Positions 36,330-47,625 of a stretch of 64,000 nucleotides of DNA are shown one piece after another. The first letter of the stretch is position 1; the number at the start of each line of letters is the position of its first letter. Source of the DNA: Anoplopoma fimbria (lineage: Eukaryota; Chordata; Actinopteri; Perciformes; Anoplopomatidae); NCBI RefSeq assembly GCF_027596085.1, contig NC_072456.1:14832744-14896743 (forward strand), given 5' to 3'. The notes beneath the pieces are model-generated. The model made no database searches and was not told the DNA's origin. It was given only the letters and a program-made list of their open reading frames with translations. Made by a program: the position numbers and the translations under genes.

Positions 36330-39300
36330 CATTAAGACATCCCCCTCGCATATACAGTATAGTAGAATAATCTACCACCCTACACTACACTGTAATGAGG
36401 AAGCCCTATCTACTAGTTTCGTGACTGAACTGGCTGCACAAAGCTATATTTGAAGATTATTGATATGTTGAGGAAGGATCACAACATACTCAAATGAAAA
36501 TGAAATACACAGCAGTAAAATATTATTATTTCCAAAATATATTACAGAGGAATGACTGCAAACAATTTTAATATTGTTAATGTTACTTTTGGCATTGTAA
36601 GTGCCATGTTCTCCTCACAGCCCTACAGAACCATTTCAACCTGGATCTGATCCAATTACAGTGTCAGGCAGACTGAAACCCTTTTCCACTGAGTAAAAAG
36701 AAAGACAGACAAAATGATTCCCCTATTTATTGTCCATTTTCTGTGGTACAAAATGTTTACAGATTGTTGAAGTTTGGTCTCAGTCCTAGCAGCATTACCA
36801 GGGGCTATTGTCATGGGGACTACTCTGTCAAGAACTTGTGAAAATGCACTGCAAAACTAAATAATACTGATGGATCTCAGTACTTATTTGCTTCATGGTG
36901 AGTGAGGCCAAATTAGTCCTCAAATCAAACAGCACCACAATCATTTAATTGGCTTTTCTTGTTGAATATTACAGCAGGCTGAAATAAATTCACAAGATCC
37001 AACTGGCAGCAGTAGTTCTCATTCAGAAGCAAGGCCTCTAGGGGGTATGCTGCCATAGCAGACTGGGTTCAGAGAACATTTTTGTGAGACCGTCCAGACG
37101 TGGCCGGAGTTGGTCCACAACCCGAGAGCTGGGAGGGCTCCCAGTATTCTTTCAGCTGTTACCCAGTTGCAATGCAGGACCTAAGATAGACCCTGTGAGT
37201 GGGTGTTAGGGGACTGCAAGGCCCCGGAGTGGCAGATAAGAATCCCATTTCATAGCGTCAGAATTAATTTCATGCTTTGCAATGAGCTATGAGCCAGGCC
37301 CCTGGATTGTCAGGCTTTGTTACACATTTAGATTATACCTAGAACCTGCCAGTAGCTAGTCAAGTGCTATCTCTCAAATTAAAGTGACAGATTCTAAATC
37401 CTTTGTATTTAGCCAAACAAGCAGTTTAGCCCCACCACTTACTGTAATTGCAGGAGGTATTTAGATATATTGGAATATCTGTGTGAGCCACAGTGCGGCC
37501 ATTTGGCACCGTGGGGATTAATTCCGTAATGATCTACAAATATGAACATCCTGTCATTCGAGGCTTCTAATGAAAATATAATTCAAATGCAGACATGTGC
37601 TTATCGTCTGATAGCAAAAGCATTGTCAATCTGTGTCATTTTAAGAATCGACAACAGACACTGAGTAATGGCCTGTATAGCCAAACTGTTAGCAATGTGT
37701 CATTTATATCCACTGAGGATGTTGCTCTAAAAGCACATTTAATCTGAAGGTAGTCATGATGATTAGGTATGCCACCAGTACTTGACATTACAGACTTTAT
37801 ACCCAGAGCTCTTCATATCACAACAGACTAAAAAAGTCAAAGAGGTGGATATGAATGCAGACATGACTAATTATTTGTCAAATAGAATTTAGGAAATTCT
37901 TTCAGAGAAGCTTCAAAAGAACCTCAAGTAAGGCATTAGCTGAGTTTCTTCTTTTGTGGTTGTAGTTCTTCTATCCATAATCCTACCATTGGCCTTCATG
38001 GGATATGTACTTTATTAAAGCTGGGCCTCTGCCAGTCTTTAACTGTTATCAGGCGTGAGGATGCCTGTGCACTGTGATAGCCTGGCCCCTGTCAGATTCA
38101 CAGCCTTTTTGCGCACCACAAAGATTGAGAACTGAGCAATCATTCTTGACGTGGAGACTTTGCAAATACAATGTGAGAGGAGGAAAGAAGCTGAAAGCTC
38201 AAAATCCAGTAAGACCATAAGTAAATAAGCCCATTGGACACAGAGAAGGGTTTGGGAACTGTGGCTGAGGTCCTGCCCTATTTGTTGTGTGCTGGAACAT
38301 TTACTCTTCACTGGGAGGAGGCCTTTCTGATAGTCAGAACCCCTGTTTTTTATTTTCTTTTTTTAAAGCTGGTCTACCCAAAGTGACACTGCAGTCAGAA
38401 CTCTATCGTTAAACTTTAATGAATTCAGTAATAGAAGCTTTCCGTCTTGCTTGCTCTATTCTTGTATCTTAGCATTCCAAAAACTTGCAGGAAGGTTTAC
38501 AGGAAACATAGGCACAAGGCTATGAAATGGGATTTATTTGAAGAAAAAAAAAATGATGCCGATGGTTGTCATTGTACATGGCCAAGTGCAGAAGAACAGA
38601 ATATCTTGGGAGTGAGTTTTCCCCCTTTGGCTTCCCCTCTCACAGTCTTGTGGACCCTCCGGCCCAAAGATACAAGAGTATTAAACAGCCCTGGCGACAG
38701 CACGGAGCCAACTCTCTCCCTCTCAATAGCCCCAAAATGGGTCCAAAATTAACTCTCAATGAGTCAAAATGAAAGCTATTATTTACAAATTTGAAAACGG
38801 GGAGGGCTGTCACCACTTCTGGCATGCTTTCTGAGAGGGAAAGTGTTGCAGTTCACTGACTACAGAGTAAGCACGCTCTGGTAGTCAGGTGCTGGTGGTA
38901 AGAAAGTCTTAAAAAGTTAGTATTTGTGGGAGTCAGGTACGTATGATGCAAACAATGCTTGTGATTTCTTTTTGTTTGTTTGTTGTTTTTTTGGAAGTTA
39001 AATGTTCTATTTTCAGTTTATGCTGAGTATCTTGTTTTTTCCATGTTTTTTCATGAGTTGTCATTTTGAACCTTAACTGTTGTTGTGGTTCTTTCTTTCA
39101 AGTCACCTGGGTTACAGAGAAATTTATTTCCCAGTGCCCTCCTTCAGTTCATAATTTGTTTCTTCAGCCTTTGTTTTTGGAATGAGAACATGCTCCTTGT
39201 TTCCATTGGTTTCATTTGAGTTGATTTCCTAAGTTGCTGGGTGTGGAATGCCTTTTTTGTGATGGTATTTCATTTTTTCATTTGGATTATTGTGCTATTT

Positions 39301-39896
39301 TTACCTTACATAACAGACAAAAATGTAATAATGAATTGGGTTTGTCCACACCAAGATGGAGGAAAATATTCTCACAAAAAACCAGGGGGGATAGAGGAAA
39401 CCCGACTTGGATAGAAATATTTTCATACATGTCCTTTTATCCGTATAATACCAAACTCTGGATGAGAAGTGAAACGTTTTATCGCTCCCTGCACAGCACA
39501 CTCTCTGGACGAGCACAAGCTGTGTAAGAGCTTGGCACAGATTAGAAGCGAGAGGCATTGAATTTGATTTAGAAAGTTCACAGATGTGTAGGTTTTAATA
39601 TGTTTTGGAAGAACACTTCAGACACAAATAACAGCCACTGTGTTGGAAAGCTTTTATACTGTTACAAATTAAAAAGGACAGACTACACTACCTCCTTGCT
39701 ATCTTATACGTAGGAATTAGAAAAATCTATGGATTGTTTAATCATGTTCGTTCAAGGTAAGATGGCCATGACAATGTCTCTAAGAAATCTTTAGCAACTG
39801 AACTAACAATGCATATTAACACTAAATATATTTTTAATATATTCTTTTTTTTAATCTGGTTTAATGGACATGGCAGTATGTTATTAATCCTCATGT

Positions 39897-39935
39897 GGAT
39901 AGCCAAGTGGCTTAGTGGTTGCAATAATTGCAGAG
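39897..39935 (+). mobile_element. Possible tRNA-derived SINE head
   Basis: AAGTGGCTTAGTGGTTGCAA resembles box A of tRNA-derived fish SINEs (gtggctcagtggttagca). No clear box B follows, so this is a short, old fragment or chance. Confidence 0.3.
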
Positions 39936-40667
39936 ACGCTGAGGGAGAAAATTAGTTATTTTAGTGTTCAGGACCATGTTGCTAGTTTTTTTTGTTTCTA
40001 AGGACTAAAGCCTGAGCTCAGTCCCCAAAAATGAAATGCACATTGGAAATGTTCAACCCTGCACCATGAAACGTTTCAGAATATTGAGTACAGGCTTAAA
40101 CAAGAATGACATGAGCAAGACAGTGTCTCACCTCCTGTAGTTTCATACATTGCAGTACAAACAAATGGGTCCTGTTGTATGTAGGGCTGGAGATCATGAT
40201 GTTGTTGCAAAAGGAAACATTTTGTTTGTGTTACTCCCAACATTTTTTTCTTGAAAAAGTCCGACTGCACTTTCGTCAGTAGCAGTAATACGTCAGTGCT
40301 CAAGCAGAAATTCAACACCATGATACTTTCGATACCTTAATGCCAAAAATCTTTTACCAGAACCAAATATGTTTGCTTGTCCAGCAAAGGGTAGCCATCT
40401 TGATTCATTATTACACAGGTTGTGCCATTGTCCATTTATACCTCTTATGTTGCCATTTGCTTGATGATTTTTTTTATTTTAAACATATTTTGCCTTGTCT
40501 TTGTTTTGCAAAATTTTTCATTTGAATTACTCTTATTGTTTTTTTTTTTATCCTTTTATCATTTTCTTTATCTCTCCCATCTTTTTATTTTTTTGTTTTT
40601 CACCCCTACCTTTCCCCGTCCTCTTCGTTCTCGACCCCCTTCCTTCCTGTCCTTTCCACCTCACCAG

Positions 40668-40988
40668 AGCCCTCAGCCCCCCCTCAAGACATTAAGTGCA
40701 GCAGCACCAGATCCACCACCCTGCTGGTAAGTTGGCGCCCCCCACCTTTGATGAGTCAGAACGGTGTCCTGGCGGGGTATAGGGTGCGCTACCTGGTGGT
40801 GGGCCCGTCAGAAGGCGTCAGTGACGACGGGGAGCCCCTGGAGGAGCCCACAGTCCCTGCCAATGAAGAGCAGGTGCTGCTGCAGCGATTGGAGAAGTGG
40901 ACCCAGTACCGCATCACTGTGTCCGCTTTCACTGTGATTGGGCCAGGCCCTGAGAGTGAGCCCCTGATCTGCCGCACAGACGAAGACG
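40668..40988 (+). CDS. ptprs: ptprs exon: fibronectin III repeat 4
   Basis: Single-exon FN4. It starts K-P-S-A-P-P-Q-D-I-K-C-S-S-T-R-S-T and continues LLVSWRPPP, NGVLAGYRVRY and LEKWTQYRITVSAFTVIGPG, ending RTDEDV across the junction. The acceptor is CCTCACCAG at 40667 after a long C/T tract, and the donor is GACG|GTACAT. It is phase 1 at both ends. The central loop (VGPSEGVSDDGEPLEEPT) is longer and more acidic than the usual vertebrate loop. A perfect GTAAGT lies inside the coding part at 40727-40732. This is the first of the repeats omitted from the short mammalian isoforms. Confidence 0.94.
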
Positions 40989-42568
40989 GTACATGAATCT
41001 CTAATGTGTGGGGGCTAAACTTAATGTAGAACTAAAGGTATTGTTGTTAGTTAGATAGGAAGTGTGTCCTTGGTTTTGAATGTTTGTTTGCGTATGTATG
41101 TGTGTGAAGAAACAGTTGCGTACATGTGTGTGCAGTTTGTTTCCATCTCACAAGTGTCATTGGAAAGTTTTATAAATTTTAGGTGTCAGAATACATTTTC
41201 AAATACTCAAAAGTTTGACCGACAACAACTGTGTAAACCATATGAAAGGAAAACACTTAAGAGAGAGATAACACACTTGGGAAATCAAGTGTGTTGCTAT
41301 TAAAGCATAACTAACCAAATGTAATTCATAATGACTGCCACATCCCATATCCTGCCTCTATGTGTAGGCTTTAACAGTATCCCATTGCTCAGCTGAGAGT
41401 CATAAGCATTTATGAGTGCTGTACACTGCAAGGCATTATCGGTCTGTGCATTTATGGTGGCAACAGTAGGTTGGAGGTTAAACCAGCAGGTATCTGTCCA
41501 TTTGGTTGCAATTCTAAAACCCCTACTTTAAAACATGGTTGAGGATTTAACAAACAAAATTAAATAAAAAGACAAATAAATACAAGTTTGCAGTGCCTGT
41601 CATCTAATACATTTTCCTCTACGTGTGCAACCACTGTGTACCACTTAGGGTAAGAGTGGAAAAGAGTGAAAGACGAAGATACTTGTAAATACATTTTAAC
41701 CTCAAAAGAACAAAAAAGTATAACTTGACAGAGCTAAGTTGGATAGCAACAAATAAATGACAGAGGAGAAAAGCAGTTGAACAATAAAATACATAAACTG
41801 ACAAGTAAAGATGTTGGCATGTCACAGCACAGCTGAATCATTGACGGATGGATGCCATTGGTTTCTATTCTCCACGATCCATTTCACATCCATTACCACA
41901 GCATTTTAAGCATTTTTCTGACGTTAATGTGCGACGAGAGCAACAGTAGAGACAAGCTTAAATTGACACTACCTGTTTTAAAAGACAGCTGTATCAGGAA
42001 TTGCAGAGTTAAAAAAGCTACAGCGTGCTGACAACAGCTATAACACATTTTCTGCTGTCATTACAATAATAACGTGTGACAGAGAAGTGCCAGGTAAAGA
42101 AATAGGAGTCAGGGCTAAAAGGTAGAGAGGATTTTGGTAATAAACAAGATTGGTGCATGATCCTGGGGAAGGTGGGGGAAATGGGCTTGTGATTTAGGGG
42201 AGAAGAAGAGGACTTGAAGTGTTTGTGGACGAGTAAATGGAAGCAGTTTGAGTGGAAGAGTTCTATTAATGGCACATCCATCTCAGAAAGGGCCAATACG
42301 TGGCACACCGAAAGGCCTAGAAGCAAGGCCTTCCATAAAGGCCTGTCATTATGACTGAGAGCTTCCCACTGATGGCAGACAGACACAGCAGACACAATTT
42401 GAAAAGGTGGAGGAGACAGGGGAAAGTGGAGCAATTTAACTCAGACACAGTACTGTATGTTTGTTGCACTTGTTAAATAAGGAAAATCTACTTTTCTATA
42501 TCCCTACAAATTTCTCAAAATACATCCAACCAAATTATTCTTATGAGTTTTTATTTTGTCACCCACAG
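40989..42568 (+). other. ptprs: Intron between FN4 and FN5
   Basis: 1.6 kb AT-rich intron. Nothing was recognised besides splice signals. Confidence 0.85.
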
Positions 42569-42762
42569 TTCCTGGGGCTCCTCCAAGGCGAGTGGAGGTG
42601 GAGGTCCTCAACTCCACAGCACTAAAGGTGATGTGGCGCTCCCTGACCCCCGGCAAGCAGCACGGTCAGATCCGCGGCTACCAGGTACACTATGTACGCG
42701 TGGAAAATGGCGAGTCACGGGGCCTGCCCCTCATCAAGGACGTCATGCTGGCCGATGCCCAG
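42569..42762 (+). CDS. ptprs: ptprs exon: FN5 first part
   Basis: Reads [18 protein letters not shown] then [19 protein letters not shown] and ends KDVMLADAQ. The [15 protein letters not shown] block is an invariant family mark, and the tryptophan of the fold is in VMWRS. The acceptor is CACCCACAG and the donor CAG|GTATGA. It enters in phase 1 and leaves in phase 0, so the next exon can be either the 27-nt exon or the exon at 45316, both of which are phase 0 at their start. Confidence 0.95.
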
Positions 42763-44188
42763 GTATGACCATCTCTCAGTCTCTGTAGAACAAGTCAGTT
42801 ACCTAAAAAGTTTTTAAATACCACCTAAAAGCATGCTTGACCATGCATCTATGCCCTTCTTTCTCACAATAAATTGCAGGTCTGCCTTTCTCATTTTTAA
42901 TCGTGATACAAATCGACATTAAAGCGGATTAAACCAACACAGTTACACTGATGCGTGTTTAAAACTTCAGTGGACATTTCAAAGAAACTTTACCGAACTT
43001 TTTTTTTTCATGCAGACTGCAAATTGTGTACTTCATCCACCCTGTTGTTGCTTTGCAAATATTGCTATTGAGTACTGGAAGCGATATGGGTGTTCTTCCC
43101 CCTTGGATTTCATTTCATATTGCTGTAATATTCCTTTCCCCTCAGCCCACAACAAGAACTGTAATCAAAGCTTCACTCATCTTGTCCTCCCTCTGCTGCC
43201 TCTATGGCTTTTATTAGGAATGTCTAGACCCCTCTTTTATGGCAACATCTGCCATGAAATGTCTGATTGTGTGCTTGTATGAAACGTGTAGACTCTGAGA
43301 AAATGCTGATTATAGTATTCTGTGCCATGGGGGGGAGGGGGGGCAAGGTAAAATTGGCATGAAAACATTTCACAAAAAAGCTGCCTCAACTGACAGCTAG
43401 AATTGTAATGGAACCCTGTTTGATGGCTTTTCTTTTTTTGCTTTTTACAAAACTTGGAATTGGAGGAATCCTGTCAAACTGATCATTTTGTGCACAGTAG
43501 CAATCATCCAAATGGAAATTATAGCTTTGAAGCAATAAAGTAAACAACACAGAAAAGAATAGTTGCATGCAATTCTACATAGTTTGGGAATGATGATTCA
43601 AAATCTATTTTTCTTCCAAATGAATGAAGGGTCTATTCAGGCGAAACGCCAACAGCATCACATTGACATTTTGGTATTTAGCTGACCACTAATTGAAGAG
43701 TAGAATGAGTTTAAATAACTTAATTAAAAGATCCAAGCAGTGCATGCAACCAGCAGTCAAAGATATCTTCTTTATTACATATTTTTGTTAGTATATTTAA
43801 CAATGACCTCATCATTAAACCCTTAAAAGCTGCAGTGCATTTTCAAATCAATACTGGTAGTAGCTTTCAATGATTTGAAGTTATACTTAGGTAACTTATT
43901 GTTAGCTGCACAGTAGCACAGTTAAATATCTCCAGGCCCCACAGGCAGACCTTTACAACTCTCAGCTGCTCAGTGGCTCCTCATAACATAACCTTCAAAC
44001 AGCTTCCCTCTTTCCTGACCTTACAAAACCAGTGACCTATTTCTGATACCAACCCTCTGCTCTCAAACCTCTAATGCCCCAATCTCTCACAATCCTATTT
44101 CTTCCCTTTCTTTTCTCTCTCTTTCTTTAAAAACAAAAAATTTTTATTACTCTCTCTCCTGCACTCTCCTCTTTGGCGGGGGGGTTAG
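42763..44188 (+). other. ptprs: Intron before the 27-nt FN5 mini-exon
   Basis: 1.4 kb intron with a G-rich run (43328-43343), two TGCATG hexamers (43564, 43741), and a C/T-rich tract broken by a run of seven G just before the acceptor at 44188. Confidence 0.8.
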
Positions 44189-44215
44189 TGGGAAACGGAC
44201 GATACAGCTGAATAT
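44189..44215 (+). CDS. ptprs: ptprs mini-exon C (27 nt, W-E-T-D-D-T-A-E-Y)
   Basis: A 27-base exon, nine codons, reading WETDDTAEY, identical to the corresponding insert in mammalian type sigma. It has a perfect GTAAGT donor. The acceptor is GGGGTTAG, with seven G between the pyrimidine tract and the AG, an unusual arrangement. It is phase 0 on both sides, so skipping joins ADAQ directly to EMVIGG without a shift. In the family this is the meC insert of FN5, included mainly in particular tissues. It is too short for ordinary gene finding and is often missed. Confidence 0.93.
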
Positions 44216-45315
44216 GTAAGTACGAAGTTTCGCCTGAGTGCTTTTTGTAGCTGAAAGGGTATAAAGAGTGGGTATTGCATCAACCTGGTTGGCTTCACTG
44301 TCCACATAACCCCTCCAATCTTTATTTAATAAGTTTGGATTACAAAGTGGCTCAGAAGTTTCACCTCAGCTGTCTGGCCAGCCACACTATCTCTGTACAT
44401 GGCTAAGGAAAAAATGACAAACTTCTATTGCCAGCTAGCTTCTACAAAACGACGGCTGATGCAATATCCACTGCCCACTGTGCCTGGAATGCTAATGGTA
44501 CTTGTGTCATGCTGTGTGTCGAAACAGTGTGTGTTGTCTTGTGCTGTTATGGTGTGTATGTGTTTTTCTTTTCCTGTATTGTGTGCCTGTTAATACATTT
44601 TTTATTTATTTTTGATTTGGTGCTGTAGAATATCTGTGTTTTCCTGAATTCAAACTTTTTCTGTATCTTCTTTTATTAAAAATATTAAGACAGTTGTACA
44701 CATAACGACCATGAACGACCCTTGAAACGACTTATTTCAACATTGTACCCTTATTTTGAACCCAGATTTGAAACCCATATCATCTGCATTACGTGGATAG
44801 CATCTTAAGTACTAGACAGTACTTATAGCTCATTTACCTTTATTGACCTCCCCCATCGCTCTGCCAACCAGCCTGTTAAAAACCTCATTCTGCATTCGTT
44901 CAAACCTGCTCCCCTGAAAGATTCATTAGAATTGATCTGAAGCCTCTCTTTGAAGAGGACTCAAGGAAACTTAATGGCTGAGGTGAAAACTGCCAGTGGA
45001 TGGGCAGGATGTATTCAGCATGCATTTATCACAAAGTTAAGTTGTCGATTGGAATATTGCTAAAGGAATGAGGCAGCTCCTTCCCATTTACATACCTAAT
45101 GTCCCTCCTCTAAGTATCAACTTAATGGAACGGTCTCCCATTACACAGGGGAAAACATTACATTTAACGCATGCCTTGTGAAAATTGAGGACCATGAGAC
45201 ACATATATTACCCTCCTGTATAGTGCAGTTTGAGCTGCTTGAAGGGGGGTCAAATCATCAACAATTCAAGACACATTTTGATTTTCCTGTCCATCTCTTC
45301 CCTGTCTCCCCATAG
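44216..45315 (+). other. ptprs: Intron between mini-exon C and FN5 second part
   Basis: 1.1 kb intron with nothing recognisable apart from splice signals (acceptor CCCCATAG). Confidence 0.85.
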
Positions 45316-45433
45316 GAAATGGTCATTGGAGGACTCAAGCCAGACACCACTTACTCTATCACGGTGGCAGCTTACACCACCAAGGGCGATGGAGCCCGGA
45401 GCAAACCCAAACTGGTGGTGACCAAAGGGGCAG
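45316..45433 (+). CDS. ptprs: ptprs exon: FN5 second part
   Basis: Encodes [17 protein letters not shown] then [20 protein letters not shown] and ends G-A. The [11 protein letters not shown] strand and the [10 protein letters not shown] loop are strongly conserved family blocks. The acceptor is CCCCATAG ending at 45315 and the donor GGCAG|GTCAGT. It leaves in phase 1. With the two preceding segments it makes a full FN5. Confidence 0.95.
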
Positions 45434-47123
45434 GTCAGTCCAAGGATCAATTATTTATTGGTTGCTTTGTTTACAGAACATATGTTCATGCAGCACTAAA
45501 TGTAGCTTATTATTTTTCAGCTTGTGGCTGAAGGCTACCTTACGCAGGGGTTTCCTCATCATTCCCATCCAGCTGTTACTGCTAGGCGTCCATCTCTGAC
45601 TTTGATTAAAATTGAAGGGATGCTCATTTACAGCCATATCGTGGTGCTTATAATGAGCCAAACCTATTCGGAAGATTTGGAAAAGCAGACAATAACGATG
45701 CCAAATTTTGACATTTAATTAAGTGCATTCGGCATCCTTAACAAATGTCTTGTGTTAAGACTTTTGTTTCAGAAATACATGTTTTGAGTAATTTTCATCT
45801 TTGGAATTATATCTCAGACTTTTTTTTATCAAATATCTGGATTCAAGAACAGTACAGTCAGTTGACTTGATGTTTGCTTTTACCAGGGCACTATTTATCA
45901 TTTCAATCATGTTCAGAGGACTATCCGCAGATTTTTAGAGATCAAGGAGGTGATCTGAGGTACGTGGTAGATTTTTCAGACAGATTATGACAGCTTGAAA
46001 ACCCCTGTTTGGTCATTGGTTTGAGCTTTAAGGATAAAATACTGGAGGCTAATGCCTGCACACTACAAAGCCTTGTCGGCTTCAGTTTGTTTCCTTGTTA
46101 CCACGGGCAAGCACACCAGTTTAACCGGGCTACTTGAGCCTGTTTGGAATAGAAACTACCAGTTACCATGAACATGATCTGAACCCGTGAAGCTGGCTGC
46201 CTGTGAATGTGATCGCCTTCCTTGAGAGAACTTAAGGCATCAGGCCTAGATTGGAGCATCCTTTTTCGTGAGCATTTGTGTCAGTCCACTTTGTGAGGCC
46301 TCAGAAAGCCAGTATGTACACACGCCTACATATTTACCTAGTCACTCACATACTCATGAGCACATGCAGTCTTCACTACCAATCTCTCAAATATATTATA
46401 TGCAAACTCATACTGTGGCACAATCATGAAACAAAACACACCAATGGATACAAACACATGGTGCGTTCTTGCGACCCAGCACACACACAAACATAGGCAA
46501 ATTTCCCAGATCCTGACAGGTGTGTGTGTTGCTGGTGTCAGGGAGTGTGACGCTGCCAAAGGGGCTTGAGTGAGTGCTGACACTCTCCATCCTCCTGTCA
46601 GGGTCGGCTGACTGATATGCCAGTCTAGCTCACTCTGTCTGTCCCTCAGGGGGAAAGCCTCTCCTTTGTATTATGGAAGTGTAAAGAAATGGTTTATGCC
46701 AGGGGGCCGAGATAAATGGAAAAAAGGAAGTGGTGAGAGGTGGAGAAGCCGTTTTCGGAGATGAAGTGGTTGTCCCTCTTGTTCTGATCGATGCTAGGAT
46801 GACCCAGTGCAGCTATTCTCAACCAGTGGCCCACAGGTGGGCCTCAGAGCCCCATCTAGTGGGATGCATAGGCACTGCCAAAGGGTTGGAATAAAAATGT
46901 ATATTTTTAGTAATTAACAAATTTTACAGTTACCATGTCCTTGTTCACACTGGACATAGAAGGGATTTTTTAGGGAGAAGCGCTGCCGCTTCCTTTTGGT
47001 GCCCATGAAAACCAATTTGGTTGATCACACAAGATGTGCCGGGCCTTGTGGGTCTGTGGCCAGCTCGCGATCTTCAGCAATAGTTTTGGTGTCAGGTTTA
47101 TTTTTTCTGCACTAAAACTATTG

Positions 47124-47126
<3 letters not shown>

Positions 47127-47166
<40 letters not shown>
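47127..47166. repeat. (GA)20 microsatellite
   Basis: Perfect GA run lying inside the hAT remnant, between its terminal region and the transposase start. Confidence 0.95.
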
Positions 47167-47168
<2 letters not shown>

Positions 47169-47319
47169 AGTTCTATAGAAAACAGCAGAGAATTGCTTGA
47201 AGAAATTTGTATTTGGTGTGAGCAGCCAGGCTACTGCTCTTGTCTCAATTCACTTAGCGTAGCACTTCCATGTTGTAAACCTAACGCTAGCTAAATTCCC
47301 CCGAATGCAGTGAAACAAA

Positions 47320-47625
47320 ATGGATCTGTATTTGAAAAGAAAAAGAGTGATGTGGGAGACAACCCTATGCCAGCAAAAGCTCTAAAGCTTGAGGTAGGGC
47401 ATCAGTGATGCTGAGGTGAAAGCACAGTGTGATGATGGTGGTGAAATCCTGTCAACTGAGGTGCTAAAACCATGAAAGCTCCAGAGACATTTAAACACAA
47501 AGCACCAGGGATGTGTTAGGAAGCCAAATGAATATTTCCTAAGAAACAGAAAGTCATCACAACATTAACAACTCAGTCAAAAGCCACTTGGAAAGCGAGC
47601 TATATAGTTGGCGCTTATCTCTTTT
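47320..47625 (+). pseudogene. Broken hAT transposase (BED-finger end)
   Basis: Coding remnant of the element described above. One frame from 47320 keeps recognisable transposase residues but contains several in-frame stops and no catalytic domain, so it cannot encode a working enzyme. The intact family would be expected to continue for several hundred more codons. Confidence 0.65.

Larger units (their letters stand above)
33368..40667 (+). other. ptprs: Long intron between FN3 and FN4
   Basis: 7.3 kb intron. It contains a CA repeat at 36288-36326 and a tRNA/SINE-like scrap near 39897. An open frame of 154 codons at 33639-34103 has no family resemblance and no splice support. I see no exon. 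Confidence 0.82.
46804..47625 (+). mobile_element. hAT-type (ZBED-like) DNA transposon remnant
   Basis: The 5' part (from CAGTGCAGCTATTCTCAACC) resembles the cagtggttctcaacc terminal sequence of hAT elements. A degraded BED-finger transposase start follows from an ATG at 47320: M-D-L-Y-L-K-R-K-R, then GGEILSTEVLKP, a stop, KLQRHLNTKH and KPNEYFLRNRK. A later block near 47575-47625 reads ATWKASYIVGAYL, like the xLKASYLVAxxIA segment of these transposases. The first zinc-finger cysteine pair is damaged, while the R-H-L-x-T-K-H histidines survive. Stop codons interrupt the frame at least three times, and the element is truncated before the catalytic region. It is a dead copy. Boundaries are approximate. 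Confidence 0.7.
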
